A stretch of DNA of 64,000 bases from the NCBI RefSeq assembly GCF_013408795.1, contig NZ_JACCCC010000001.1, forward strand, positions 2,790,001-2,854,000, given 5' to 3'. The notes beneath the pieces were generated by a model. That model saw only the letters and a program-made list of their open reading frames with translations. It was not told where the DNA came from and searched no databases. The position numbers were made by a program, and so were the translations under genes. The DNA comes from Spinactinospora alkalitolerans (lineage in GTDB: Bacteria > Actinomycetota > Actinomycetes > Streptosporangiales > Streptosporangiaceae). Positions 44,001-50,862 of the stretch are shown one piece after another; position 1 is the stretch's first letter, and each line of letters opens with the position of its first letter.

Positions 44001-44602
44001 AGGATCGGGGTGAACTCGGCGACCCGCAGCGCGTGGGTGTGGCCGTCGCCGGTGAGCAGGTGCATGTGGTCGGGGCCGTCGGGGCCGAGGCGGCCCAGGG
44101 CCTCGGCGTAGGCCGACAACTGCAGGACCGCGCCGGGGCCGGGGCGGCGGGCGAGCTTGGTGTCCCAGGGCTCGTAGGTGCCGCCGCCCGTGCGGCGCTC
44201 GCCGGTGGCGGGGTCCACGCCGGTGCTGACGAGGAAGTCGGCGCGGCCGTGGAAGGCGATGCCGGGCTCGACCGGGTCGTAGAAGACGCCCTGGTAGATC
44301 ACTGGGACGCCGGCGCGCATCGCCTCGGCGGTGGCCCGGGCCGCCGCCGTCATCGCCTCGTGCGTGGCCTCGGGGTTGTCGATGCTCACCACGCCGTCGC
44401 CGAACAGCGCGGTCAGCCGCTCCAGTTCGGCGCGCTCGTGCGCGGCGCCGCTCTGGGCCACCAGCGCGTCGATGTCGGCGGGGACCGGAGCGCCCGGTAC
44501 GCCGTCGGCCAGCGCGGTCTTCAGCGCGCTGCGGTGCTCGCACTCCATCGAGTCGACGAGATCGGTGGGCGAGAAGACCCAGCCCGACACGGTGCGAAAC
44601 AC
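41051..44602 (-). CDS. TM0106-family RecB-like nuclease fused to SF1 helicase (DNA2/NAM7-like)
   Basis: About 1183 residues. N-terminal nuclease half: VFSPTDLVDSMECEHRS (first Cys), a RecB-type D/E region, then CESCGYAAMC (Cys cluster, probably Fe-S), and an RNase-H-like stretch DVFFDMEGFPYYEG. C-terminal helicase half: QGPPGAGKTYLAARL (Walker A), VLIIDEAGQFALAD (Walker B), VDRFQGQEAPVVICSM and SRNRLNVALSRAQ (late SF1 motifs). Together a nuclease-helicase for DNA processing. GTG 44602 is favoured by GGAGGGG upstream; GTG 44590 is the alternative. The cellular role of this family is unsettled. Confidence 0.85.
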   Translation of the reverse strand: MFRTVSGWVFSPTDLVDSMECEHRSALKTALADGVPGAPVPADIDALVAQSGAAHERAELERLTALFGDGVVSIDNPEATHEAMTAAARATAEAMRAGVPVIYQGVFYDPVEPGIAFHGRADFLVSTGVDPATGERRTGGGTYEPWDTKLARRPGPGAVLQLSAYAEALGRLGPDGPDHMHLLTGDGHTHALRVAEFTPILSSVRERLLGRLRAPARLPSPLWGEPRHACESCGYAAMCAEGRAGARHLSLVAGIRTDQVRKLCDAGITTIDALAGADERDRPEPLPHHAYTRLREQAALQARQDATRTAEDPTGTVIAEVHSEEGLATLPEPSHGDVFFDMEGFPYYEGADGRGLEYLFGAVTEDGGEERFHAFWAHDRAQEKRAFEEFVDFTAARIDADPGAHVYHYASYEVDRLKLLAATFGTREAEVDDLLRGRRLVDLYTVVKKSLRVSQRSYSIKYLEPLYLGSGRAGEVTTATSSIDAYAEYVAACQAGEAERAEKVLSGIAAYNRDDCVSTARLRDWLEERRTEHGVRARPIRQDELAAEDGDERAAEAARRRAEIEAQARALTDPLLAEVPADPDARDAEQRTRALFAALVGYYRREANPAWWEFFRRASAPVEELEADNGCLVPLRVRAGEWQEPTGRQRKSRRELHARADPSRPHPFTAGDDVRLLHPGPPGQPAATTGARVETAGADRLTLLETADPGDTYARVPVAVLPGSPVRAAPKDAALLSLTERVVADLPALPPLAGVDVLRRIPPRLRGGGALPAVRDGDPVATVIEAVDRLDSSYLAVQGPPGAGKTYLAARLITHLVAAGRSVGVCSTSHKAIENVLAAALKAAKEAGTELPCAKRPAKKPDPEAAWDQPKQIKDLVGWRAGHGGGHLVGGTAWNFANEAFAGDPFDVLIIDEAGQFALADTLAVSAAARDLVLLGDPQQLPQVVQGTHGEGAAASALEHLVGEQEIIGPSMGYFLDQTRRMHPQVCEPVSRLSYRGLLRAHPSAAGRGLAGVAAGTYRIETEHTGRTTHSPEEVSAVVDLAARLVGTSFTEPGAAPRALDGADILVVAPFNLQVRALRRALEQAGLDEVRVGTVDRFQGQEAPVVICSMTVSSAAEASRGLDFVLSRNRLNVALSRAQVLTALVYSPHLVTAAPRSIAELRVLAGFAGLCTAARPWPGAGPR

Positions 44603-44754
44603 CCGCCCGCCCCTCCCCGTAGTTGATCTTCGGGGCATTCTGCCACGCCGGACCCCGCCGATTCGGGAGATCGCGCGGCGCGCGCGGGACTTTCCGCGCC
44701 CTCAGGCGGGCCGGATGCGGCCGCGCAGGGGGAGGCGGCGGGCGAGGCCGGGGG

Positions 44755-45378
44755 TCAGCGGACCTCGAGCACGCAGAGGCGGCAGGACAGGCCCTCGCGC
44801 TCGTGGTAGGGCCGCTCCTCGAGCTCGCGCAGCCGCACCAGGCCGCGCCGGGCCATCTCCTCCAGGTGGGAGCGGTAGCCGCCGGACTCCCACACCGCGC
44901 TGAGCACGGTGGCCACGACGACGCCGCCGGGGCGGACCACGCGGGCGAACTCGTCCAGGGCCGCGGGGCCGACGTGGCCGTCGGTGAGGGTGCCCACGCA
45001 CAGCAGCGCGTCGTAGCCGCCGTCGGCGACGTCCAGGCGCCTGGTCAGGTCGGCCTCGCTCAACGCGCGGTACACGCCGCGCGAACGCGCCCGCTCCAGC
45101 ATCCCGGCGGAGAGGTCCACGCCGTCGATGAGCGCGTCGCAGCGTTCGGCCAGCGCGGCCCCGGCCAGTCCGGTGCCGCATCCGGCGTCCAGCACCGTGG
45201 CGGAGGCGTCGAGTAGCTCGGCCAGCCGCGCCGCGGCGAGCGCCGGCGCGACGTAGCCCATGCCCTCGACCGTGTCGGCGTCGTAGTTCTCGGCCCAGGC
45301 GTCATAGACCTGCTGGGCCTCCTCCGGGCCGTTGAGGGCGTAGACGCGCTTGAGGATCTCGTTGTGCGTAGCTGCCAC
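44755..45378 (-). CDS. Class I SAM-dependent methyltransferase
   Basis: A 207-residue methyltransferase. Motif I is ATVLDAGCGTGLAGAALAE, followed by Asp in DGVDLSAGMLERA, DALLCVGTLTDGHVGPAAL, and RVVRPGGVVVATVLS. The N-terminus (VAATHNEILKRVYALNGPEE) is the lid. The GTG 45378 has GGAG about 10 nt upstream. Substrate unknown. Confidence 0.85.
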   Translation of the reverse strand: MAATHNEILKRVYALNGPEEAQQVYDAWAENYDADTVEGMGYVAPALAAARLAELLDASATVLDAGCGTGLAGAALAERCDALIDGVDLSAGMLERARSRGVYRALSEADLTRRLDVADGGYDALLCVGTLTDGHVGPAALDEFARVVRPGGVVVATVLSAVWESGGYRSHLEEMARRGLVRLRELEERPYHEREGLSCRLCVLEVR

Positions 45379-45735
45379 GACTGGCGAACTCCGTTTCCGT
45401 CGTTCGGGCCGTCTCGCCCGTGGCTGCCTGGCTCTCCCGCGGCCGCCGCGGGCGGACTCGGACACTCCTGCTCCACCGGCGGCGCCGCACGGTGCGCGGT
45501 GCACCATCGTAGTCACCGACGGAGCGGCCGGAGGGGGCGCCCCCTCCGGCCGGCGCTGAGGCCCGCACGGGCTGCGGTGGATGTCCGGTGCCGCCTCGGC
45601 CGGAGTGTGCGGGGTCGGGCTGTCGTCGGCGCGCCGGCGCTGACCACGGCCTTGCCGGGCACGTTCGACCACAGGGAGACCTGCAGGAGCCGGGTCGGCA
45701 CCGGCTCGGCAGATCTCGGCCGGCCGGCATCGCGG
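45379..45735. other. Intergenic region with terminator hairpin
   Basis: No supported gene in 357 bp. The only structure is the perfect palindrome at 45525-45552, listed separately. It lies after the RlpA-like gene (minus strand) and before the methyltransferase. Confidence 0.6.
45525..45552. terminator. 28-bp perfect palindrome, probable terminator
   Basis: CGGCCGGAGGGGG (45525-45537) and CCCCCTCCGGCCG (45540-45552) are exact reverse complements around CG. It can fold to a hairpin with a 4-nt loop and probably ends the minus-strand transcript of the RlpA-like gene. Confidence 0.7.
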
Positions 45736-46386
45736 CTAGCCGACGACCCGCCACTCCACCTGCGCCACGCCGGCGCTGGGCGAGGCGATCTTCTCGAAGG
45801 CCGCCTTGGCCAGGTCCAGGCAGCGCCCGTCGATGTAGGGGCCGCGGTCGTTGATGCGGACCGTGACGCTCCTGCCGTTGGCCGGGTTGGTCACCTCGAC
45901 CATGGTGTCGAAGGGCAGCGTCTTGTGCGCGGCGGTCATGGCCGAGGGGTCGAACCTCTCGCCGTTGGCCGTCATCTGGCCCTGCCAGTAGTTCGACGCC
46001 TCGCACGCGCCGCTCTGGCCGCCGCCCGAGCCCTCCGATCCGGCGGAGGAACCGCCGGAGGAGGAGTCAGCGTCGGACTCCGCCCGCTCCTCTTCCTCTT
46101 CTTCCTCTTCCTCCTTCTCGGCCGGTTCGGCCGCGCCGGCGAAGGCCCGGGTGGCCTCCTCGACGGCCGTGTCGTAGCGCTGCTCGGCCTGCTCGAGGGC
46201 CTCGGCGTCGACGGCGGCCGGAGACGGCGCTTCGGGTCCGGCGGTCTGCGCCCGCGGGATCGTGGCGTTTCCGGCCGAGGCCTCGGGCGTGCCGCCGAAG
46301 CCGCCGGCCGCGGCCGCACCGGCGGTGCCCGCGAGCAGGACGGCGCCGACCGCCGCGCTGACGATGACCAAGCGCTTGGATTTCAT
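45736..46386 (-). CDS. Secreted RlpA-like double-psi beta-barrel protein
   Basis: A 216-residue exported protein. Residues 1-27 are a signal peptide (KSKRLVIVSAAVGAVLLAG). A coiled linker with ten glutamates (EKEEEEEEEEE) and a Ser/Gly stretch follows. The C-terminal domain (about 130-216) is RlpA/DPBB-like: NYWQGQMTANGERFDPSAMT, LPFDTMVEVTNPANG and VRINDRGPYIDGRCLDLAKA with the conserved Asp in INDRGPY. Such domains bind or cleave peptidoglycan. No c-di-AMP riboswitch motif was seen upstream. Likely a cell-wall enzyme. Confidence 0.83.
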   Translation of the reverse strand: MKSKRLVIVSAAVGAVLLAGTAGAAAAGGFGGTPEASAGNATIPRAQTAGPEAPSPAAVDAEALEQAEQRYDTAVEEATRAFAGAAEPAEKEEEEEEEEERAESDADSSSGGSSAGSEGSGGGQSGACEASNYWQGQMTANGERFDPSAMTAAHKTLPFDTMVEVTNPANGRSVTVRINDRGPYIDGRCLDLAKAAFEKIASPSAGVAQVEWRVVG

Positions 46387-46848
46387 GCGTTCAAGCGCGC
46401 TGCGTGAAGGGCGGTGATCACCCACGACGAAAGTCCTTTGAACGGGAACAGGAACACTGCTGCGAGTCCCGTTTTCGTCGGGGCCGATCAACGCGAGAGC
46501 GCAGCGAGACACCCGGAACACGGGATTTGAGTGCCGGTCGGGGTCCGAGCTCCCACGGCTCCAAGACTCCGGCGACCGGGCGTATCCATAACAGGAGGGT
46601 TATGGGTACCGAATTCAGCCGATTATGGAACTTGCACGTACCTTCCTACGTTCAGTCCCTCTTGATTTCTCCCTGATTGGTTCGGCGCTGTCACGGCGCA
46701 TGCGCAAGATGAGCGGAACATCCGGATCGACCCTGGCCCGGAACGGGCTGCCCATGTGTCTACCGGTCCTCGGGTCGGAAGGTCAACGATTTGCCCGGTT
46801 TTTACCCTTCCGGGGCAACCGGATCCCCGACGCCGCAGGGCAAGGCGG
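46387..46848. other. Upstream region of RlpA-like gene, with dyad
   Basis: No supported gene in 462 bp. A perfect short hairpin lies at 46586-46605 (listed). Open frames here are basic and low-complexity; one 24-codon frame starting at 46602 has AGGAGG only 2-3 nt before its ATG, too close to be a convincing leader. Confidence 0.5.
46586..46605. promoter_or_regulatory. Inverted repeat CCATAAC/GTTATGG
   Basis: CCATAAC (46586-46592) and GTTATGG (46599-46605) pair perfectly around AGGAGG. It is 200 bp upstream of the RlpA-like gene start and may be an operator or an RNA hairpin in its leader. Confidence 0.5.
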
Positions 46849-47778
46849 CTACCTGCGGCGTGTCGGGACCGGGACCCGGTCCAGGTCGGCGGCCACCACG
46901 ATCCGCCCGCCGAAATGCCGCGCGGCCTCCTCGGCGAACCGCTCGTCCTCGCCCTGCCCGTAGCGTTCGGAGAAGTGGGTGAGCACCAGCGTGCGCACGC
47001 CGGCCTCCGCGGCGATCCGCCCGGCCCGGGCCGCCGTGAGGTGGTGGTACTGCTCCGCCAGCGCGGCCTCGGCCTCCAGATAGGTGGACTCGATCACGGC
47101 CATGTCGGCGCCCTCGGCCAGCCGCACAGCGTTGTCGCACACGCCGGTGTCCATGACGAAGGCGAACACCTGCCCCCGGCGCACCTCGCTGTACTCGGCC
47201 AGCTCGACCACGCGCCCGTCGGCGTCCACGACGCGCTCCCCCGCCTTGAGCCGGCCCACCTCGGGCCCGGTGATCCCGCGCGCGGCGAGCGCTCCGGCCA
47301 GGATGCGCACCCCGTCGGGCTCGGCCAGCCGGTAGCCGTAGGCGGCGATCCGGTGCCGCAGCGGCAGCGCGGTCACGGCGAGGTCGGACTCGCCGGGCAG
47401 CTCGGCCGCCTCCCCGCTCACCGGCTGCTCGCTGATCACGTCGGTGTCGTTGAACGCGGTGGCGTGGCGCAGCCGGCGCCAGTACCGCTCCCCCGCCGCG
47501 GGGAACGCCACCCGCACCTCGTGGTCGACCCCGTCGCGCGCGATGCGCTGCACGACCCCGGGCAGGCCCAGGCTGTGGTCGCCGTGGAAGTGCGTGACGC
47601 AGATCCGGGTGACGTCGTGTGCGGAGATCCCGGCGTGGCGCAACTGGCGCTGCGTGCCCTCGCCGGGGTCGAACAGGATCCCGTGGGAGTCCCAGCGCAG
47701 GAAGTAGCCGTTGTGGTTGCGCCGCTTCGTCGGCACCGCGCTGGAGGTCCCCAGGACCACGAGCTCGCGCATTGACAT
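46849..47778 (-). CDS. rnz: Ribonuclease Z
   Basis: A 309-residue metallo-beta-lactamase-fold endonuclease. The zinc motif is THFHGDHSLGLPG, with VMDTGVCDNAVRLAEGADMA followed by VIESTY, and the second His in LVLTHFSERYGQ, all as in bacterial RNase Z. The N-terminus ELVVLGTSSAVPT is typical. It trims tRNA 3' ends. ATG 47778 or 47772 may be the start. Confidence 0.93.
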   Translation of the reverse strand: MSMRELVVLGTSSAVPTKRRNHNGYFLRWDSHGILFDPGEGTQRQLRHAGISAHDVTRICVTHFHGDHSLGLPGVVQRIARDGVDHEVRVAFPAAGERYWRRLRHATAFNDTDVISEQPVSGEAAELPGESDLAVTALPLRHRIAAYGYRLAEPDGVRILAGALAARGITGPEVGRLKAGERVVDADGRVVELAEYSEVRRGQVFAFVMDTGVCDNAVRLAEGADMAVIESTYLEAEAALAEQYHHLTAARAGRIAAEAGVRTLVLTHFSERYGQGEDERFAEEAARHFGGRIVVAADLDRVPVPTRRR

Positions 47779-47827
47779 GGGAGCGATCCTGCCAGCCCGG
47801 CCCGCTCTCGCGTGCGGCGGAACACCG

Positions 47828-48991
47828 CTACCCCCACGAGGTCCGCGTCACCTCGGGCATTCCGTCGGGGAACAGCGTCGCGGCCGGGTCCTCCAGCGCC
47901 ACGCCGTTGAGCGCGGCCGCGGCCCGCGCCAGCTCGGCGTTGTTGAGATGGCCGCCCACCGCGCGGATGACCCCGCGCAGCGCATCCAGCACCTCCGCCC
48001 CGCACGCCAGCGCCGCGTAGTGCGCCGCGACGGCCGGGGTGCGCGACTGGCACGCCGCGCAGTGCAGCAGCACCCGCTTGCCCTCGGCGCGCAGCGCGGC
48101 CACCGCCCGGGCGGCCTCGTCCAGCACGAAGTGCAGGTTGGGGTTGGCGCCGGGCGAATCGGTCAACCACACCTCGACCACGTCGCGGCCGGGCAGGTGG
48201 GGCGGGAGGTCCTCGCCGCCCATCCGGCACAGCGACACCACCGCCTCGGCGTCGGTGCAGGTCCGCACGTACTCCAGGTTGCACAGCAGCACGCCGGGGT
48301 CGTAAGGGTGGGCGACGGCGAAGGCCTCGTGGCCGGGGTCGTGCGCCGCCCGGCTCAGCGTCGCGCACTGCGGCCACGCATCGGTGTCGCTGCCGCGCGC
48401 CGCGACCAGCGCGTCGGTGACGAGCCGCCGCGGCGCCACGGTCTCGCTCAGTTGCCGCTGGACCCGCAGCGGAACGCCGGAGGCGCCCCAGCGTGCGCCG
48501 GCCAGCGCACCCGCGTGCATCGCAGCCTCGTCCCCGCCCGCGGCGTGCGCGGCCCGGACCGCCTCCACCAGTTGGGAGCAGGCGAACGCGCCGCGCGCCG
48601 GATCGGACCGGGGGGCGGGGGTGTCGGCGACCGCCCGCCACGCCGTGGCCGCCGCCCCGCGGGCCGCCGGACCGGGCGGGGGCACCGCGCCCTCGGCGAC
48701 CGTCCGGCTCAGGGCCGACACCCAGGCGCGTTCGGGTCCGGGGCCGACCGCCGAAGCGGCCACGTGCGGATCGTCCACGCCGGTCAGGGCCGTGGTGATG
48801 AGCCATCCGAGGCGGGCCGCGCCGTCGCCTCGGCCATCGGGCCGCCGCAGCCCGGCCGCCATCGCCGCGGGCGCGCCCACCATGCACGCCGCGGCCGCCG
48901 CTCCCAGCAGCGCGCCGGCGGCCCGGTCCGGTCGAGGGTCGCCGTGTTTCCAGTCGCGTGCGCGGCCCCAGGCCTCCGCGTCGATCCGCAT
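47828..48991 (-). CDS. ADP-ribosylglycohydrolase-like domain fused to a C(X)5R phosphatase domain
   Basis: A 387-residue fusion. Residues about 20-220 resemble ADP-ribosyl-glycohydrolases (RAAGALLGAAAAACMVGAPA, WLITTALTGVDDPHVAASAV), but the usual D-D metal clusters are not obvious. Residues about 225-385 are a dual-specificity-type phosphatase with loop LLHCAACQSRTPAVAAHYA, a C(X)5R motif with Cys and Arg. The protein may reverse ADP-ribosylation or dephosphorylate a nucleotide-linked target. Start ATG 48991. Confidence 0.72.
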   Translation of the reverse strand: MRIDAEAWGRARDWKHGDPRPDRAAGALLGAAAAACMVGAPAAMAAGLRRPDGRGDGAARLGWLITTALTGVDDPHVAASAVGPGPERAWVSALSRTVAEGAVPPPGPAARGAAATAWRAVADTPAPRSDPARGAFACSQLVEAVRAAHAAGGDEAAMHAGALAGARWGASGVPLRVQRQLSETVAPRRLVTDALVAARGSDTDAWPQCATLSRAAHDPGHEAFAVAHPYDPGVLLCNLEYVRTCTDAEAVVSLCRMGGEDLPPHLPGRDVVEVWLTDSPGANPNLHFVLDEAARAVAALRAEGKRVLLHCAACQSRTPAVAAHYAALACGAEVLDALRGVIRAVGGHLNNAELARAAAALNGVALEDPAATLFPDGMPEVTRTSWG

Positions 48992-49030
48992 GGCACTCCC
49001 GTCGCATTCGTCGGCCGGCCGGTTCGGGTC

Positions 49031-49340
49031 CTACCCGCCGCTCGGACCGCGCTCACCCGGCTGCCGGTTGTGGCCGCCGCCCGCCTCTCCCGGGACGCCG
49101 GCCCGGACCAGCCCGGACTCATAGGCCGCGATGACCGCCTGCACCCGGTCGCGCAGCCCCAGCTTCGTCAGCACGCCGCTGACGTGGGTCTTGACGGCGT
49201 GCTCACCGACCACGGACGCATCGGCGGTCTCGGCGTCGGACCGGCCGCGCCCCAGCAGCGCCAGGGTCTCCCGCTCGCGCCTGGTCAGCGTGTCCAGGCC
49301 GACCGGCGGCGCAGCGACCCGGGGCGTCCTGCGCACCGGG
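49031..49340 (-). pseudogene. NarL-type response regulator, C-terminal fragment
   Basis: The minus strand encodes a LuxR-type DNA-binding domain ([20 protein letters not shown], then [20 protein letters not shown]) and ends with a stop at 49031. The receiver domain is absent; homology ends near 49336, about 50 bp from the stop of the PIN-like gene. It is a truncated response regulator. The toxin-antitoxin-like pair inserted upstream may have caused the loss. Confidence 0.75.
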
Positions 49341-49386
49341 GGGATGGAGGCGCTGTTCCAACGCCTCGCCCGGAGCCGGCCGGGCC

Positions 49387-49803
49387 TCAGGGGAGGTCGT
49401 CCAGAGCGATGCCGGTGACGCCCCGGTAGCGGCCCGGTTCGGTGGTGGCCACGCGCCATTCGCGACGGCGGGCCTCCAGGACGCCGTGGGCGATCCCGAG
49501 CGTGGTGAGGTCGCGCTCCCCCGGCAGGTCCGCGGCGATGGCGCCGACGGCGGCCGCATCGCGCTCCTCCAGCGGCCGGATCAGGAAGGCCCCGCTGATG
49601 GTGAGGCGGTGCAGAACGTCCTTGTGCGCGTCGTCGACGAGCGCCAGGAGGCCACTGATCGAGGCGGCCGAGACGAGGAGGGTGTCGCCTCGGCGCGCGG
49701 CCCATTCCAGGTAGGTGCGCAGGTATGCCGGCTCCTTGCCGACGACGTGCAGGGTCGCCGGGCAGATGACGCGTCCGCCGATGGCGTCGTGTTCAGGGGT
49801 CAT
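49387..49803 (-). CDS. Putative toxin, PIN-like
   Basis: A 138-residue protein whose ATG overlaps the stop of the antitoxin-like gene (ATGA). The C-terminal [20 protein letters not shown] then [14 protein letters not shown] resembles the last third of PIN domains, but the first acidic residue of the active site is not clear. The arrangement antitoxin first, toxin second fits VapBC-like systems. The family call is tentative. Confidence 0.55.
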   Translation of the reverse strand: MTPEHDAIGGRVICPATLHVVGKEPAYLRTYLEWAARRGDTLLVSAASISGLLALVDDAHKDVLHRLTISGAFLIRPLEERDAAAVGAIAADLPGERDLTTLGIAHGVLEARRREWRVATTEPGRYRGVTGIALDDLP

Positions 49804-50042
49804 GAAGCTTTCTGTGTTTCTCCGTCGACGATGCCAAGCTTCTGCTTGGCCCAGGCGATTTCGTCGGCTGTGGACTGCCCCAGGATGTCGGTGATCGCGG
49901 CGGCCTTGCGCTCCCGGTCCAGCCGGTTCTGGAGAGTCTGTGCGACGTAGGCGGAGAGGGAACTCGCCTGTCCGGCCTCCACGGCGGCGCGTGCGTCCGC
50001 CAGGGTTTCCTCGGGCAGGCTGACAGTGATGCGCTCGTTCAT
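49800..50042 (-). CDS. Putative ribbon-helix-helix antitoxin
   Basis: An 80-residue protein that begins NERITVSLPEETLADARAAV and AGQASSLSAYVAQTLQNRL, the strand and two helices of a ribbon-helix-helix DNA-binding domain. The C-terminal half (DILGQSTADEIAWAKQKLG) is likely the toxin-binding tail. The start ATG 50042 lies in one of two direct repeats that are its probable own operator. Confidence 0.78.
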   Translation of the reverse strand: MNERITVSLPEETLADARAAVEAGQASSLSAYVAQTLQNRLDRERKAAAITDILGQSTADEIAWAKQKLGIVDGETQKAS

Positions 50043-50069
50043 ACTTTCAGTCTATCTCGTTCATACTTT
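50034..50069. promoter_or_regulatory. Direct repeats over the antitoxin start (autoregulatory operator)
   Basis: CTCGTTCATACTTT occurs at 50034-50047 and 50056-50069, 22 bp apart (two helical turns). On the minus strand each reads AAAGTATGAACGAG, so the start codon lies in the downstream copy, and a second ATG lies in the upstream copy. Spacing suits a dimer-of-dimers of the ribbon-helix-helix protein. Confidence 0.7.
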
Positions 50070-50175
50070 TTGCCGTGGGTGATCGGGCGATCTCTCTCCG
50101 CGCAGCACACTCTAGACCCGCGGCGGCCCGGCTCGGACGGCTTCCGACGAACCCCGCCGACTCCCGGGTTTCCGG

Positions 50176-50862
50176 TCATACGGCCACGGGGGACACGGCC
50201 GTCTGGAACCGGGCGAGGACGGTCTCCACCACGCCCTCGTCCGGGCACAGCGGGGCGGCCACCGCGTCGGCCCCGGCGTCGGCGAGCCGGTTGTGGAACA
50301 GGCCGGGGGCGAGCAGCCACGAGGCCACCGCCACGCGCCGGTGCCCCTCGGCGCGCAGCGCGTCCACGGCATCGGCGACGGTGGGGGTGCCCGTGGCGAT
50401 GCAGCCCACCCGCACCGGCGCCGCGACGACGCGGGAGAGCCGGTGCGCCGCGGCCTCGACCTGGACCAGCGCGTCGGGGTCGGAGGAACCGGCCGCGGCC
50501 AGCACGACGGCGTCGCCGGGCCGCCTCCCGGCCCGCGCCAGCCGGCGGGCCGCCGCGGCCGCCAGGCGCGGGTCGTCGCCCAGGGCGCCGGTGACGCGGG
50601 CGTCGGCGCGCCCGGCCCGGGCCAACTGCTCGGGGATGTCGACCCGCACGTGGTAGCCGGCGGCCAGGAAGGCCGGGACCACCACGATCGGGCCCTCGAT
50701 CTCCGCGGCGACGTCGGCGACGCCGGGGCGGCGCACATCGGCGAAGGCCAGCCGCACCGGCGCCGGCGCGCGCTCGGCGACCCGTGCGGCCAAGGCGCGG
50801 GTGACGCCGAGGCCGCGTCCGTCGCGGGTGCCGTGCACGGCGAGCAGCAGCGTGGGGGTCAA
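50176..50862 (-). CDS. Sirohydrochlorin chelatase (CbiX/SirB-like)
   Basis: A 228-residue protein with two CbiX repeats. Chelating His residues lie in LLLAVHGTRDGRG and LAAGYHVRVDIPEQL, the second repeat has AGSSDPDALVQVEAAA and LLAPGLFHNRLADAG. It inserts iron (or cobalt) into sirohydrochlorin, the last or a late step of siroheme synthesis for NirB. TTG 50862 is the start: TTGA overlaps the hemD stop and GGGAG lies upstream. Last gene of the nir operon. Confidence 0.85.
   Translation of the reverse strand: MTPTLLLAVHGTRDGRGLGVTRALAARVAERAPAPVRLAFADVRRPGVADVAAEIEGPIVVVPAFLAAGYHVRVDIPEQLARAGRADARVTGALGDDPRLAAAAARRLARAGRRPGDAVVLAAAGSSDPDALVQVEAAAHRLSRVVAAPVRVGCIATGTPTVADAVDALRAEGHRRVAVASWLLAPGLFHNRLADAGADAVAAPLCPDEGVVETVLARFQTAVSPVAV

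Noticed and set aside
46387-46620. ydaO/c-di-AMP riboswitch upstream of the RlpA-like gene
   Set aside because: The conserved riboswitch core sequences are not present in the 230 bp examined.
46602-46676. 24-codon leader peptide starting at 46602
   Set aside because: AGGAGG lies only 2-3 nt from the ATG and the ATG is within a dyad; not supported as a gene.
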